DNA from: Micromonospora sp. FIMYZ51
GTDB taxonomy: Bacteria; Actinomycetota; Actinomycetes; Mycobacteriales; Micromonosporaceae
Length of the DNA: 64,000 nucleotides
NCBI RefSeq assembly: GCF_038246755.1
Contig: NZ_CP134706.1
Span: forward strand, 3,720,001 to 3,784,000
Direction of reading: 5' to 3'
A program made the translations under genes and the position numbers. A model generated the notes under the pieces. The model was given only the letters and a program-made list of their open reading frames with translations, made no database searches and was not told the origin of the DNA. Positions 15,676 to 24,827 of this stretch are shown piece by piece. How positions within the stretch are numbered: the first letter of the stretch is position 1; every line of letters begins with the position of its first letter.

Positions 15676-18468
15676 TTACTTCAGGCTGAGCTTCCAGGCA
15701 CCGAGACCGTGCGAGGCGGCGTAGAGCACCCGCTCGCCCGGCACGATGGTCAACCCGGCGACCTCGACGTTCGGCATGCCGCCGGCCGCCTTCGTCCAGG
15801 AGGTCTTGCCCTTGGGCAGCAGCAGCACGCCGAAGTCGGTGGCGGCGTACAGGTCGCCGGTGACGTCGTCGCGGACCAGGTCGGTGATCGGCTGGTCGCC
15901 GAAGTCGTACGACCGGTCGGCCCAACTCGCCCCGGTGCCGGTGGCCGTCACCTCGAAGGCGTGCCCGGGTGTGGTCGGGGTGTTGGAACCGTAGCCGCTG
16001 TAGGAGATCCACGCCCGGGCCGGGTCGGCCGGGTCGATGTGGATGCCGGTGACGTAGCGGTTCGGGGTGGCCGTGGTGTCGACCCGGGTCCAGGTCACCG
16101 CGGCGGCCGGCTCGGCGTCGGCGTTGCGGGTGACGAAGACCCGGCCGGTGCTGGTGGCCGCCCACGCGGTGGAGGTGTCCGAGGCGACCCGGGCCACCGC
16201 GGAGACCGCGCCGCCGGCCCGGTCACCCCATCCGGCGGCGGTCAGACCGGTGGTGCCCAGCGCCTCCCAGTCACCGCACTCCGCCTCGTAGGTGCCGGTC
16301 CAGGAGTTGCAGATCCGGTCGGCCTCTTCGAGGGTACGGTCACCGAGGCCGAAGGTCTTGGTGCGGTAGACCGACAGCCCGGTGCCGGCGAACATGGTGC
16401 CGCTGACCTTCGGGTCGCTGATCACCGGGGAGTAGAAGAGGTTGTTCGGCTGGAAGGCGATCGGGTCGGCGGTGTAGATCCAGCTGCCGATGTCGCCGCC
16501 CGCGAAGCTGACCTCCGGGGTGACGTCGTAGTACGTGTGGAACCGGAACTCGGGGCGGCCCACGTCCCACCCGGAGGCACCGCCGTCACCGATCATCGTG
16601 TTGACCCAGGTCTGCCGCTGGCCCTTGTTCTCCCAGGTGCCGTTGTCCTGGGTGCCGCCCTGGAGCAGGTTCACGTCGTGCGGGCTGACCGACAGGCTGG
16701 TGAACTGGAGGGTGTTCATGCCGTCGTTGACGCCCTCCAGCTTGCTGGGGATCTTGGAGAGCATCTGCCGGCAGCGCTCCTTCTGGGCCGCCGTGGTCAG
16801 GTTGCGGTCCGGGTTGTCGCACCACGCCGACCGGTCGACGAAGGTGCCGCTGGACCGCATCACACCGCCGTCGTTGGCCTCGAAGAACTGGTACGGGTTA
16901 CGCGGGTTGGTGACGATCGCGTGCTGGTCGGGGTGCAGGCCGTTGGGGTGCAGCTCGTCGGTGCCGTCGAAGGTCATGTCGGTGCCGCTGACCCCGGCGT
17001 CGGTGGAGAGCACCACCGCCCGCTTGTTGGCGATGTTCTCCCCGTAGGAGTAGCTGCCGCCGGTGTAGACGATGTCCGGGTGCCCCGGCGGGGTGTGCAC
17101 GAACACGTCGTACCAGCACTGCGCGGTGCACTGGTTGTAGGTGGCGAAGCCCGGGTCGGCCGGGTTGGAGCTGGTCAGGTCGGTGAACGTGGGGCTGCCG
17201 GCGGCCACGTCGTCGCTGCGGAACAGCCGGGAGTACGGCGTGCCGTTGTTGCCCTCGTAGACGTACATCCGGGTCGTGCCGCCGGGCAGCGCGGTCACGT
17301 CGATCGCCGCGCGGGTGGTCGGCAGCGCCGCGTTGAGCGACGGCTTGATCTGGGCCCAGGTCTTGCCGGCGTCCGGCGAACGCCACACCCCCCGGGCGTA
17401 CGAGGAGGCGTAGACGATGTTTGCGTTCTTCGGGTCCAGCTTCACGTACCGCACGCCGCGCGGCGAGCAGCCGGTGGTGTTGTTGTACTCGGCCAGGGTG
17501 CCGGTGCAGTCGCTGGCGTCGGCCGTGCCGTTGTGCAGGAACGTCCAGCTCCGGCCGCCGTTCGTGGACTTGTACAGGCCCCACTTCGCGGCGTCCGGCA
17601 CCGGGCGGGTCACGCCGCCGCAGCAGGAACCGGACATGCCGCGCAGCGCCGTGGTGGTGGCCACGTAGAGCGTCTTCGGGTCACCGGGCTTGATGGTGAT
17701 CTCGCCGATGCCCTTGCCGGCGAGCACGTCCTTGCCGAGCGGGCCGGTCCAGGTCAGGCCACCGTTGCTCGACTTGTACAGCCCGACGCCGGCCACGCAG
17801 CCGGAGGCGCAGGTGTTTGCCTCACCGGTGCCGACGTAGATGGTCAGGCCGGTCCGGTCGTTGCGGTCGATGGTCACCGCGCCGGCCGCGTTGATGCCCA
17901 GCGGACCGCCGAGGTAGAACCACTTCGGCGTGGCGGCGAGGATGTTCAGGGTGCCCCAGACGCCGCCACCGGCCGGCGTCACGTACGCGCGGCAGAGCAG
18001 CTTGTTGCAGTCCGGGCTGATGTCGATCGAGGTGACCCGGCCGCCCGCCACGTACTCGTTGGGCACGTAGTTGAAGGCGTTGCGGTACTCGGTGAACGGA
18101 TAGAGCGCCTGGCTCGGACCGACGTTGGTCCACTGCCGGCTGCCCTTGAACCGCTTCTCGGCGGCGCTGAAGGCCGCCTTCGACCGGTCCACCTGGGCGA
18201 TGGTGATCGCATCGGCCGGGTAGGCGCGTTCCAGGAACTCCTGCCCGGCGGCGCCGCCGGGCCCGTCCGGTGCCATGCCGGCGTCGCCGGGCAGCGCCTG
18301 CCGCAGCCGCTCCAGATGGGCACCGAGCGCGGTGGGCATCTCGCCGTCACCGGCGGCGACGGGGGCCGGCACCTCAGCGCCGGCGAAGTGGATTCCGACG
18401 AAACCGGTCGATGCCATAAGGGCACCGACCGCCAGGCCAACCAGCAGATGGCGACGTCTACGCTTCAC
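15676..18468 (-). CDS. Secreted BNR/Asp-box beta-propeller protein (sialidase-like)
   Basis: A 930-residue exported protein. The N-terminus VKRRRRHLLVGLAVGALMASTGFVG-type region is a basic stretch plus hydrophobic core, a Sec (possibly Tat) signal. Several Asp-box motifs mark propeller blades: SSNGGLTW, STNGGRSW, SPDAGKTW, with many paired cysteines fitting an extracellular location. Asp-box proteins include sialidases, xyloglucanases and non-enzymatic propellers; I do not see a complete sialidase active site. Start GTG 18468 has GGAGGG upstream. It is the promoter-proximal gene of the importer operon, so it may process or bind the glycan whose sugars are imported. Confidence 0.83.
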   Translation of the reverse strand: MKRRRRHLLVGLAVGALMASTGFVGIHFAGAEVPAPVAAGDGEMPTALGAHLERLRQALPGDAGMAPDGPGGAAGQEFLERAYPADAITIAQVDRSKAAFSAAEKRFKGSRQWTNVGPSQALYPFTEYRNAFNYVPNEYVAGGRVTSIDISPDCNKLLCRAYVTPAGGGVWGTLNILAATPKWFYLGGPLGINAAGAVTIDRNDRTGLTIYVGTGEANTCASGCVAGVGLYKSSNGGLTWTGPLGKDVLAGKGIGEITIKPGDPKTLYVATTTALRGMSGSCCGGVTRPVPDAAKWGLYKSTNGGRSWTFLHNGTADASDCTGTLAEYNNTTGCSPRGVRYVKLDPKNANIVYASSYARGVWRSPDAGKTWAQIKPSLNAALPTTRAAIDVTALPGGTTRMYVYEGNNGTPYSRLFRSDDVAAGSPTFTDLTSSNPADPGFATYNQCTAQCWYDVFVHTPPGHPDIVYTGGSYSYGENIANKRAVVLSTDAGVSGTDMTFDGTDELHPNGLHPDQHAIVTNPRNPYQFFEANDGGVMRSSGTFVDRSAWCDNPDRNLTTAAQKERCRQMLSKIPSKLEGVNDGMNTLQFTSLSVSPHDVNLLQGGTQDNGTWENKGQRQTWVNTMIGDGGASGWDVGRPEFRFHTYYDVTPEVSFAGGDIGSWIYTADPIAFQPNNLFYSPVISDPKVSGTMFAGTGLSVYRTKTFGLGDRTLEEADRICNSWTGTYEAECGDWEALGTTGLTAAGWGDRAGGAVSAVARVASDTSTAWAATSTGRVFVTRNADAEPAAAVTWTRVDTTATPNRYVTGIHIDPADPARAWISYSGYGSNTPTTPGHAFEVTATGTGASWADRSYDFGDQPITDLVRDDVTGDLYAATDFGVLLLPKGKTSWTKAAGGMPNVEVAGLTIVPGERVLYAASHGLGAWKLSLK

Positions 18469-18546
18469 CAGGGTCCCTCCGGCATGAGGCGTCACCGCAG
18501 CGCGGCACCCGGGATTGGCGACCGTCACTGGCAGCGTCCACCGTGG

Positions 18547-18575
18547 AATATGTCAGAGCCACCGCAGACGAGCAA
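18547..18575 (-). promoter_or_regulatory. Probable promoter of the BNR/importer operon
   Basis: Minus-strand TTGCTC (18570-18575), 17-nt spacer, CATATT (18547-18552). Implies a 5' leader of about 70 nt before GTG 18468. Confidence 0.5.
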
Positions 18576-18638
18576 TAGACCGTTACAACTCCGTCACCCG
18601 CCCCGCCCCGCGTCGGCGCTGGTCCGTAGGCTGAACGG

Positions 18639-19469
18639 GTGCTACGGGCGGATTGTGGGCGGTGCTTCGGGTTGTGTTGCGTTGCGCCGGGTTTCGCCGC
18701 CTCGGCGGACTTCGCGTACGACAAGCCGGCCGGGCAGGCGTGCCGCAACCTGGGTGCCGACTTCGGCTGCGGCATCCACGCCGAGCTGCGCGATCGCGGC
18801 TTCCCGGGATGTACCGTCTTCGACTGCTTCGGGGCCGGTCAGCGGGTGGCCCAGCAGACCTTCGGCGGGCGGGACTGGCGAAGCGCGCCGCACACCGCCC
18901 GGCAGATGTTCGACGTGTTCGCGGTGATGCGACCACTGCACGAGCTGCTCTGGTATCTCACCGAGGCCATCGCGCTGGACCCGCCGGCAGCACTGCGCGC
19001 ACAACTGGTCACCGCGCTCGCCGAGACCGATCGGCTGGCCTGCGGCAGCCCACCGGAACTGCTCACCCTCGATGTCGACGCACACCGGCGTACGGTAAAC
19101 ACCCTGCTGTCGCGTACCGGCGAGTTGGCCCGCGCCCGGGGCGGCGCCGCCGGTGCCGATCATCGCGGCGCGCACCTGGTCGGTCGCGACCTGCGCCGCG
19201 CCGACCTGCGCAGGGCCAACCTCCGCGGCGCCCTGTTGATCGGGGCCGATCTGCGCGGCGTGGATCTGACCCGGGCCGACCTCACCGGCGCCGACCTGCG
19301 CGGCGCGGACCTGCGCGGGGCCGACCTGACCGGCGCGCTGTTCCTGCACCAGCCGCAGGTCGACGCCGCTCGCGGCGACCGGGACACCCGCCTGCCGGCG
19401 ACGCTTACCCGGCCGAGACACTGGACCACCGCGGCCACCCGCCGAACCTCCCGAGCCCGCCGCCGCTGA
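18639..19469 (+). CDS. Pentapeptide-repeat protein with Cys-rich N-terminus
   Basis: A 276-residue protein. Residues 1-70 hold about nine cysteines ([30 protein letters not shown]), a likely metal site. Residues ~175-245 are A(D/N)LRG pentapeptide repeats forming a right-handed quadrilateral helix, as in DNA-gyrase-protecting mimics, though most such proteins have no known role. The C-terminus is basic and Arg-rich. GTG 18639 lies 6 nt after TAGGCT (18627-18632): probably leaderless. Confidence 0.82.
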   Translation: MLRADCGRCFGLCCVAPGFAASADFAYDKPAGQACRNLGADFGCGIHAELRDRGFPGCTVFDCFGAGQRVAQQTFGGRDWRSAPHTARQMFDVFAVMRPLHELLWYLTEAIALDPPAALRAQLVTALAETDRLACGSPPELLTLDVDAHRRTVNTLLSRTGELARARGGAAGADHRGAHLVGRDLRRADLRRANLRGALLIGADLRGVDLTRADLTGADLRGADLRGADLTGALFLHQPQVDAARGDRDTRLPATLTRPRHWTTAATRRTSRARRR

Positions 19470-19638
19470 CCGGTTGATCCACGCCGTGCCGGCGGCCCTC
19501 GCTGCCGCAACCCGCTGCTGACCCCGCAACTTCCCCGACGACACCCGACATGCCGCATTCGGTGCGACCTACCGAGCAGGACATCCCGATATCCCGTGGC
19601 CAGCCCGCCGCAACCCCGAATCCTACGGCCGGTCACGC

Positions 19639-19893
19639 TCAGCTCCGCCGGACCGGCACCCAGTCGGTGAAGCGGCGGTGCAGGTCCGTCTGGTGAGTGC
19701 CGCCGTTGAGCTCGGCAAGCTGTTCGGCGGCCTCCTCGCGCAGCGCGACCAGGTAGACCATCAACCCCGGCTTGTTCCCGTGATAGTCGGCGAGCAGGCG
19801 CAGCTTCGCGGGCGAGCAGGGCCAGGCGATCCCGCACGCCTGGCAGCGCCACGTCGGGCGGGACGCGACGTGCTCGCGCGCCTGCGAGCTCAC
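19639..19893 (-). CDS. Small conserved actinobacterial protein with CxxC motif
   Basis: An 84-residue protein containing CQACGIAWPCSPAKLRLL, a compact Cys cluster, and an acidic helical second half. Similar short proteins commonly sit beside XRE/DUF397 genes in actinomycetes; their function is not known. GTG 19893 overlaps the upstream stop as GTGA, so it is coupled to the gene at 19890-20249. Confidence 0.6.
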   Translation of the reverse strand: MSSQAREHVASRPTWRCQACGIAWPCSPAKLRLLADYHGNKPGLMVYLVALREEAAEQLAELNGGTHQTDLHRRFTDWVPVRRS

Positions 19894-20249
19894 CGGTCGC
19901 CCCGCGCCAGACCGCGCCGGCTGGGAGCGCGACGGCTGCCCGGCTCGGGTACGGGTCGCATCCCGGCGGGACGCACGAACAACTGGCGCTGGGCGACCGC
20001 CTCGCCGTACGTGTCGAGTTGGTAGACCTGGATCCAGGTCCAGCCGTGGTAGGTGTGCCGGTCGGTCAGCTCACGGATCACCCGTACCGTGACCGGCTTG
20101 GCGAACTGCGGTGATGCCTCCCGGGTCAGCAGGTACACCCCGGGCCCGACCCGGGGCGTCCCGTCCGCACGCCGCCCGGGAGCCACGCCGACCGGACGGC
20201 TCGTCCAGCGCGACACGGGAACCGCGTTCGCAGGTTTCGACACCGGCAC
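19890..20249 (-). CDS. Hypothetical basic protein, coupled to the CxxC protein
   Basis: A 119-residue protein that I do not recognise. It has a central beta-rich stretch (GPGVYLLTREASPQF, VTVRVIRELTDRHTYHGWTWIQVYQLD) and a basic, disordered C-terminus. GTG 20249 has GGAGG five nt upstream (minus strand), preferred over a further GTG at 20285. Divergent from the XRE regulator and translationally coupled to the next gene, so the four genes 19639-21303 look like one locus. Confidence 0.6.
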   Translation of the reverse strand: MPVSKPANAVPVSRWTSRPVGVAPGRRADGTPRVGPGVYLLTREASPQFAKPVTVRVIRELTDRHTYHGWTWIQVYQLDTYGEAVAQRQLFVRPAGMRPVPEPGSRRAPSRRGLARGDR

Positions 20250-20311
20250 GATGCCTCCTCGGTCGACATTGGATGCGACTTCCACCGACCTCCACCGTGA
20301 CCCACCGGGTA

Positions 20312-20340
20312 TGGACGGCTACACGCCGTAGATATAGATT
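20312..20340 (+). promoter_or_regulatory. Probable promoter of the XRE-DUF397 pair
   Basis: TGGACG (20312-20317), 17-nt spacer, TAGATT (20335-20340), in an unusually AT-rich patch for this window. Confidence 0.45.
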
Positions 20341-20374
20341 CTGGAGACGTTGCAGACGTCCTTCGGGAGGCGAC

Positions 20375-21121
20375 ATGAACCAGGCGCTGAAGGTAGCCAT
20401 GGCCGACCGTGGCGAGACCATCGATAGCCTCGCTGAGCAGGTCGGCGTAGATCCGAAGACGGTTGGGCGGTGGATCACGCCCGGCCGGGTGCCTCACCCG
20501 CGGCATCGTGCGGCGGCAGCCTCGGCGCTCGGCCGCGAAGTCGCGGACATTTGGCCGGACGTTTTGAAGCGCCGCGAGCCGGCGTGGCTGCGGCCGTGGG
20601 TGGAGACAGAGCTTCAGGCGACCGCGTTGCGGTCCTTCCAGGTCACGGTCATCCCCGGCCTGTTGCAGACGCCCGAGTACGCCTCAGCGGTGCTCAGCAG
20701 TGGGCTACTCGGACCGGACGAGGTGGCCGACTACGTGGAGACCCGGATGCGGCGACAGAAGGCGGTCCTCGAACGGCGCAAGCCGCCCCTCTTCGTGGCG
20801 GTCATCGACGAGTTCGCACTTCGACGAGGGGACCCGGAGATCATGCGTGCGCAGCTCGACCATCTGGTCGAGCTGGCTCAGCGGCCCAACGTTCTCCTCC
20901 ATGTACTGCCGCTGGACGCCGGCTTTCACGCCGGGCAGGCAGGACCGTTCGTCATCGCGACAACCGACGACAGCGATGTCGCATACCTCGATGATCAGGC
21001 GGCCGGACGGCTGACGAACGAGACCGCCGCGCTTTGGTCCATTTGGGATACGCTGCGTTCGGTGGCACTTCCGCGCCGCCAGACCATCGACTTTCTCGAG
21101 GCACGCTCATGGCTGACCTGA
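20375..21121 (+). CDS. XRE-family regulator with DUF5753 domain
   Basis: A 248-residue protein. N-terminal helix-turn-helix (IDSLAEQVGVDPKTVGRW, residues ~13-30), then the DUF5753 domain marked by LRSFQVTVIPGLLQTPEYA and LDHLVELAQRPNVLLHVLPLDAG. Proteins of this kind pair with DUF397 partners in Streptomyces and relatives (the WhiJ-type pairs) and affect development or secondary metabolism. ATG 20375 has GGGAGG upstream. The last 13 bp overlap the DUF397 gene. Confidence 0.9.
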   Translation: MNQALKVAMADRGETIDSLAEQVGVDPKTVGRWITPGRVPHPRHRAAAASALGREVADIWPDVLKRREPAWLRPWVETELQATALRSFQVTVIPGLLQTPEYASAVLSSGLLGPDEVADYVETRMRRQKAVLERRKPPLFVAVIDEFALRRGDPEIMRAQLDHLVELAQRPNVLLHVLPLDAGFHAGQAGPFVIATTDDSDVAYLDDQAAGRLTNETAALWSIWDTLRSVALPRRQTIDFLEARSWLT

Positions 21122-21303
21122 CCGGCGCTGTCTGGCGCAAGAGCACCCGTAGCAGTTCCAATGGCGGCGACTGCGTCGAGGTCGCCGCCAACCTGCCGGG
21201 CGTCGTCGGCGTCCGGGACAGCAAGAACCCGAACGGCCCGGCCCTGAGCTTCGCCCCCACCGCCTGGCGGACCTTCGTCGCCCGGGTCGCCGAACGCGCC
21301 TGA
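21109..21303 (+). CDS. DUF397 protein
   Basis: A 64-residue protein with the classical DUF397 pattern: VWRKSTRSSSNGGDCVEVAA, VGVRDSKNPNGPALSF, WRTFVARV. It starts inside the end of the XRE gene, so both are made together. DUF397 proteins are thought to counteract or assist the paired XRE regulator. Confidence 0.92.
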   Translation: MADLTGAVWRKSTRSSSNGGDCVEVAANLPGVVGVRDSKNPNGPALSFAPTAWRTFVARVAERA

Positions 21304-21349
21304 CCGACGCGGACACCCCGCACACCCGTCCTCGTGCAGGATGATCGCG

Positions 21350-21826
21350 TCAGCGGCGGGTCGCGGTGGCGGTACGGGCTTCGGTCATGCCCCGGTTGGC
21401 CAGCGCGTCGGCGCGTTCGTTCTCGGGGTGGCCGTTGTGGCCCTTCACCCAGAGCCAGGTGATCCGGTGCCGGGCGCAGGCCGCCTCCAGCCGCTGCCAC
21501 AGGTCGGCGTTCTTCACCGGCTGCTTCGCGGCGGTCAACCAGCCGTTGCGCTTCCAGGAGGCCAGCCAGCTGGTGATGCCGTTGCGCACGTACGTGCTGT
21601 CGGTGTGCAGTTCGACGGTGACCGGCCGGGTGAGGCTCTCCAGGGCCTCGATGGCGGCGGTCAGCTCCATCCGGTTGTTGGTGGTCGGGCTGGCCTCGCC
21701 ACCGCACAGCTCCCGCTCGTGCGAACCGTAACGCAGCACCGCGCCCCAGCCACCCGGCCCGGGGTTTCCGCTGCACGCACCGTCGGTCCAGATCTGCACC
21801 ACCCGGCCGGGCGACTCGTCCACCAT
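21350..21826 (-). CDS. rnhA: Ribonuclease HI
   Basis: A 158-residue RNase H that cleaves RNA in RNA-DNA hybrids. The catalytic acids are visible: D15 in [17 protein letters not shown]54 in [11 protein letters not shown]76 in LHTDSTYV and D140 in ENERADALA. The handle region (SWKRNGW) is present, as in type 1 bacterial enzymes. ATG 21826 lies 6 nt after TAGGTT (21833-21838): probably leaderless. Confidence 0.94.
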   Translation of the reverse strand: MVDESPGRVVQIWTDGACSGNPGPGGWGAVLRYGSHERELCGGEASPTTNNRMELTAAIEALESLTRPVTVELHTDSTYVRNGITSWLASWKRNGWLTAAKQPVKNADLWQRLEAACARHRITWLWVKGHNGHPENERADALANRGMTEARTATATRR

Positions 21827-21905
21827 GCGGCAAACCTACCGAAGCCGCCCGCGTCGGCGCGGCACGGGCACCCGGGACAGACCGCCGGCCGCTAGGGTCT
21901 GCCCA

Positions 21906-22415
21906 GTGAGTGAACTCGTCACCGACACGCGGTTGTTGATCCGCCCGGCCGAGCCGGGCGATGTCGAGGTACTGCACCGGTTCGTGGTGGAGCTGACCGA
22001 GGCCGAGGACTTTCCCGGTGAGGTGACGTCCCGCCCGGCCGATCTGAGCTCGGCGCTGTTCGGCCCGCGACCCGCCGCCGAGGCCGTGGTCGCCACGATC
22101 GACGGCGAGCCGGTCGGCTTCGCGCTGTACTACTCGACCTACAGCACGGTGCTCGGTCGTCCCGGCATCCATCTGGACGACCTGTACGTCCGGCCGGAGC
22201 ATCGCGGTGCCGGTGTCGGCCGCGCCCTGCTCGCCCACCTGGCAGGGCTGGCCGTACGCCGTGGCTGTGGCCGCCTGGAGTGGTGGGTGCTGCGCACCAA
22301 CGACCCGGCCCTGCGCTTCTACCGGCGGATGCAGGCCCGCACCCTGGACGAACTGGACGTGCTCCGGCTGGAGGGCGCAGACCTGCACGCACTGGCCGCC
22401 GGGTCAGCGAGTTGA
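21906..22415 (+). CDS. GNAT-family N-acetyltransferase
   Basis: A 169-residue acetyltransferase. Acetyl-CoA-binding motif A is LYVRPEHRGAGVGRALLAHLA, preceded by the HLDDL strand, and the end LEWWVLRTNDPALRFYRRMQA is typical of small polyamine or amino-acid GNATs. GTG 21906 lies 7 nt after TAGGGT (21893-21898). Divergent from rnhA; its end overlaps the convergent cyclase gene by 12 bp. Substrate unknown. Confidence 0.88.
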   Translation: MSELVTDTRLLIRPAEPGDVEVLHRFVVELTEAEDFPGEVTSRPADLSSALFGPRPAAEAVVATIDGEPVGFALYYSTYSTVLGRPGIHLDDLYVRPEHRGAGVGRALLAHLAGLAVRRGCGRLEWWVLRTNDPALRFYRRMQARTLDELDVLRLEGADLHALAAGSAS

Positions 22416-23660
22416 GCGGGCACCGGCCGGTGAATCGTCGCCGACCACCGGCGCCGGGACCGTCCAGGGCTTTCGGCGGGCCGGGGCGAGCCGGTCGTGC
22501 AGTCGGCCGGCGGCGTCGGCCACGGTGGCGGTGACCATCGGCAGCAACCGGGTGGAGCGCATCACGGCCAGGTCCTCGGCCACGGTGGTGGCACCGTCGA
22601 GGAAACGCAGCACCCGCGCCGCCGGGTTGCGGTCGAATAGCTGGCCGAAGAACTCCGGGCCACCGACCAGGTTGCGGTCCAGGGCCCGCAGCGCGACCGC
22701 GTCCATCCAGCGGTGCCGCCGAGGGTACGCGGGCGCCGGCACCGGGGGCCGTCCGGCGGCAAGCGCCCGAGCCACCTGCTCGGCCTGCCGGCACATGGCC
22801 GCGAAGGTGAACCCGGTCGACGGACGGGTGGCCCCGCCGGCAGTGCCCAGGCGGACCACCCGGGGCGAGGGCCGGGCGTCGAACGGCCCATCGGTCATCG
22901 GGATGACGCCGTTCTCGACCTCCCGCACCGTGCAGCGGGCCGGGTCCAGGCCGAGCAGATCCCGGTAGCCGGCCAGCGCGGAGTCGTACGCCGCCCCGGT
23001 GAGCAGGTGCGGCGAGAACTCGGTGTACTCGACGAGCGCGTACCGGCTGTCGACGGGCAGCACGTAGCCGAACGACACGCCCCGGGCGGGCTGCGGGGTG
23101 CGAAAATCCATCAGGACGGCGCGTCCCGGGTCGAACATCGGCCGGTCGGCCGTCAGCCACCAGCCCCGGAAGTGCTGCAACCAGTTGGTCCGCCCGGGGC
23201 GGCGCGGCGGTCGGGGCCGGGAGTCCAGCACCCAGCCGGCCCGCAGCACCGGCCGGTCGACACCGGTACGCACCAGCACCCGCTCGCCGTCGTCGTCGAG
23301 CGCCTCGACACCGGCGACGATCCGGGTCACGTCGAGGCTGCGCTCCGCCTCGGCGGCCCGATCGTAGACCGGTCCGGAGCGCAGCATCGCGTACCGCAGG
23401 GGGGCGAGGTCGAGCGTGCGGTGCGCCTCCGGCGTGATCACCTCGACCTGCGACCAGCTCGCGCTGAGCAGGTCGTCCAGGTCGTTGCCCGGCTGGTCCC
23501 AGAACGCCCAGGTCCGGTCGTGTCCTCGCCGATGTACCGGGTCGACGACGGCGATCCGCAGATCGCGCACACCGTGCCGGGCCAACGCCGCAAGCACGAG
23601 CGAGGCGGCACCGCCCCCACCAACCAGGGCAAGGTCCACGTCAACCGGCAGCAAACTCAC
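22404..23660 (-). CDS. Lycopene cyclase-family flavoprotein
   Basis: A 418-residue protein of the CrtY/lycopene beta-cyclase family. The N-terminal dinucleotide motif LALVGGGGAASLVLA is followed by DRTWAFW and later by NGVIPMTDGPF and GTAGGATRPSTGFTF, hallmarks of the family, which cyclises the psi ends of lycopene. No other carotenoid genes lie nearby, although an ABA4-like membrane protein is encoded at 54321. GTG 23660 lies 6 nt after TACAGT (23667-23672), which touches the repeat at 23672-23723. Confidence 0.85.
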   Translation of the reverse strand: MSLLPVDVDLALVGGGGAASLVLAALARHGVRDLRIAVVDPVHRRGHDRTWAFWDQPGNDLDDLLSASWSQVEVITPEAHRTLDLAPLRYAMLRSGPVYDRAAEAERSLDVTRIVAGVEALDDDGERVLVRTGVDRPVLRAGWVLDSRPRPPRRPGRTNWLQHFRGWWLTADRPMFDPGRAVLMDFRTPQPARGVSFGYVLPVDSRYALVEYTEFSPHLLTGAAYDSALAGYRDLLGLDPARCTVREVENGVIPMTDGPFDARPSPRVVRLGTAGGATRPSTGFTFAAMCRQAEQVARALAAGRPPVPAPAYPRRHRWMDAVALRALDRNLVGGPEFFGQLFDRNPAARVLRFLDGATTVAEDLAVMRSTRLLPMVTATVADAAGRLHDRLAPARRKPWTVPAPVVGDDSPAGARSTR

Positions 23661-23671
23661 CCACCTACTGT

Positions 23672-23723
23672 AAGGAAGGGCCCCTTCTTAACGCCTGGTG
23701 TAGAGGAAGGGCCCCTTGTTAAC
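23672..23723 (+). repeat. Dispersed 51-nt repeat, copy 2
   Basis: Two AGGAAGGGCCCCTT cores about 31 nt apart, with TTAACGCCTGGTGTAGA between. It fills the gap between the araC-type stop and the cyclase promoter; the cyclase -35 would have to lie inside it. Confidence 0.9.
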
Positions 23724-23736
23724 ACCGCCCCGGTCG

Positions 23737-24738
23737 CTACCGGTTGCGGCGGTATCTGCCGGGGGCGGTCCCGTACTGGCGTTTGAATGCGTTGGCGAAG
23801 GCGAACTCGGAGGCGTAGCCGACTCTTCTCGCGATGACGCTCAGCGGCGTATCGGATTTGTGGAGAAGTCGGGCGGCGGTGGTCATCCGCCACCACGTCA
23901 AGTAGGCCAGTGGCGGCTGGCCGAGCAGCGTGGTGAAACGGCGGGCGAACGCTGCTCGGGACAGCCCCGCCTCGGCGGCGAGTGTCGCGACGGTCCACGA
24001 CCGCGCCGGGAAGCGGTGAATGGCCTGAAGGGCAGGCGCAGTGGCCGGATCGTTGAGTGCCGCCGCCCAACCCGTGGTCACGGTCCCGGGTGTCGGGTTC
24101 TGATCGAGCCAGGTACGCAGGATGTGCAGCAGCAGGGTATCGAGCAGCGCCGGAATGATCGCGTCGGTACCGGGGCGGGGTCGTTCCAGTTCGCTGGCGA
24201 GCAGGTCCACGGTGGCGCGTAATGCGGGATGTCGCCCGAGGTACGCGGGGAGATGGAGGAGCTCGGGCAGGCCGTCGAGCAGCGGATGGGCGTGGGTCGG
24301 ATCAAGTTGGTACGCGCCGCACAGGGTGACCGTGGCGGGGGCGTCGGTGTCGGCGGCAGTGCCGACGATGTCGGTGGCTCCGAGCGCAGGGCTCAGCCGA
24401 CCGCAGGGCTCCGGGTCCCGGCTGGCCACGAAGGCGGCCATGTAGCGCTGGAGCTGCGGGTCGTTCGGGTCGCAGGCGGGCGCGGTAGCTGGGGTCGATG
24501 GGCTGTCGGCCAGCGTGTGTCCACGGCCGTGCGGCCGGAACACGATGTCCCCGGCGGCAAGCGGCATCGGGCCGGTGTCCGGGGCGATGAGCCAGCACGG
24601 TCCCTGCACGATTATCTGGAAGCCGGCGGAGCCGGGTACGGGTGCGAACTGCTGCGCCCACGGCGCGTGCCACGCGACCCGCGCGGAGCGCGGCTGGCCG
24701 GCCCGCATGACGGTGATCACGTCGCTGAGTACGTCCAT
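23737..24738 (-). CDS. AraC-family regulator with cupin_6 domain
   Basis: A 333-residue protein. Residues 1-~190 are an AraC-binding cupin (HAPWAQQFAPVPGSAGFQIIVQGPCWL); residues ~225-330 carry two helix-turn-helices (WTVATLAAEAGLSRAAFARRF and PLSVIARRVGYASEFAFANAF). ATG 24738 lies 6 nt after GATACT (24745-24750). Divergent from the MDR oxidoreductase gene, its probable target; this gene pair is common in actinomycetes. Confidence 0.9.
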   Translation of the reverse strand: MDVLSDVITVMRAGQPRSARVAWHAPWAQQFAPVPGSAGFQIIVQGPCWLIAPDTGPMPLAAGDIVFRPHGRGHTLADSPSTPATAPACDPNDPQLQRYMAAFVASRDPEPCGRLSPALGATDIVGTAADTDAPATVTLCGAYQLDPTHAHPLLDGLPELLHLPAYLGRHPALRATVDLLASELERPRPGTDAIIPALLDTLLLHILRTWLDQNPTPGTVTTGWAAALNDPATAPALQAIHRFPARSWTVATLAAEAGLSRAAFARRFTTLLGQPPLAYLTWWRMTTAARLLHKSDTPLSVIARRVGYASEFAFANAFKRQYGTAPGRYRRNR

Positions 24739-24775
24739 CGCCAGAGTATCGCCGGGGAGACGGACGAGTATGAAT

Positions 24776-24804
24776 CGAGGACTTCCGAGCATGGCTCGTC
24801 CTCG
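24776..24804. promoter_or_regulatory. Nested inverted repeat in the araC/MDR gap
   Basis: Outer arms CGAGGA (24776-24781) and TCCTCG (24799-24804), inner arms CGAGC (24786-24790) and GCTCG (24794-24798). It sits between the two divergent -10 boxes and could be an operator. Confidence 0.4.
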
Positions 24805-24827
24805 GGTGCCCGCCATAGGTTCGAGCG

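Noticed and set aside
15709..18927. Very long open frame on the plus strand (over 1000 codons)
   Set aside because: It is the antisense of the BNR gene; composition is Gly/Arg/Val-rich with no domain, and the minus strand has signal peptide, motifs and a ribosome site.
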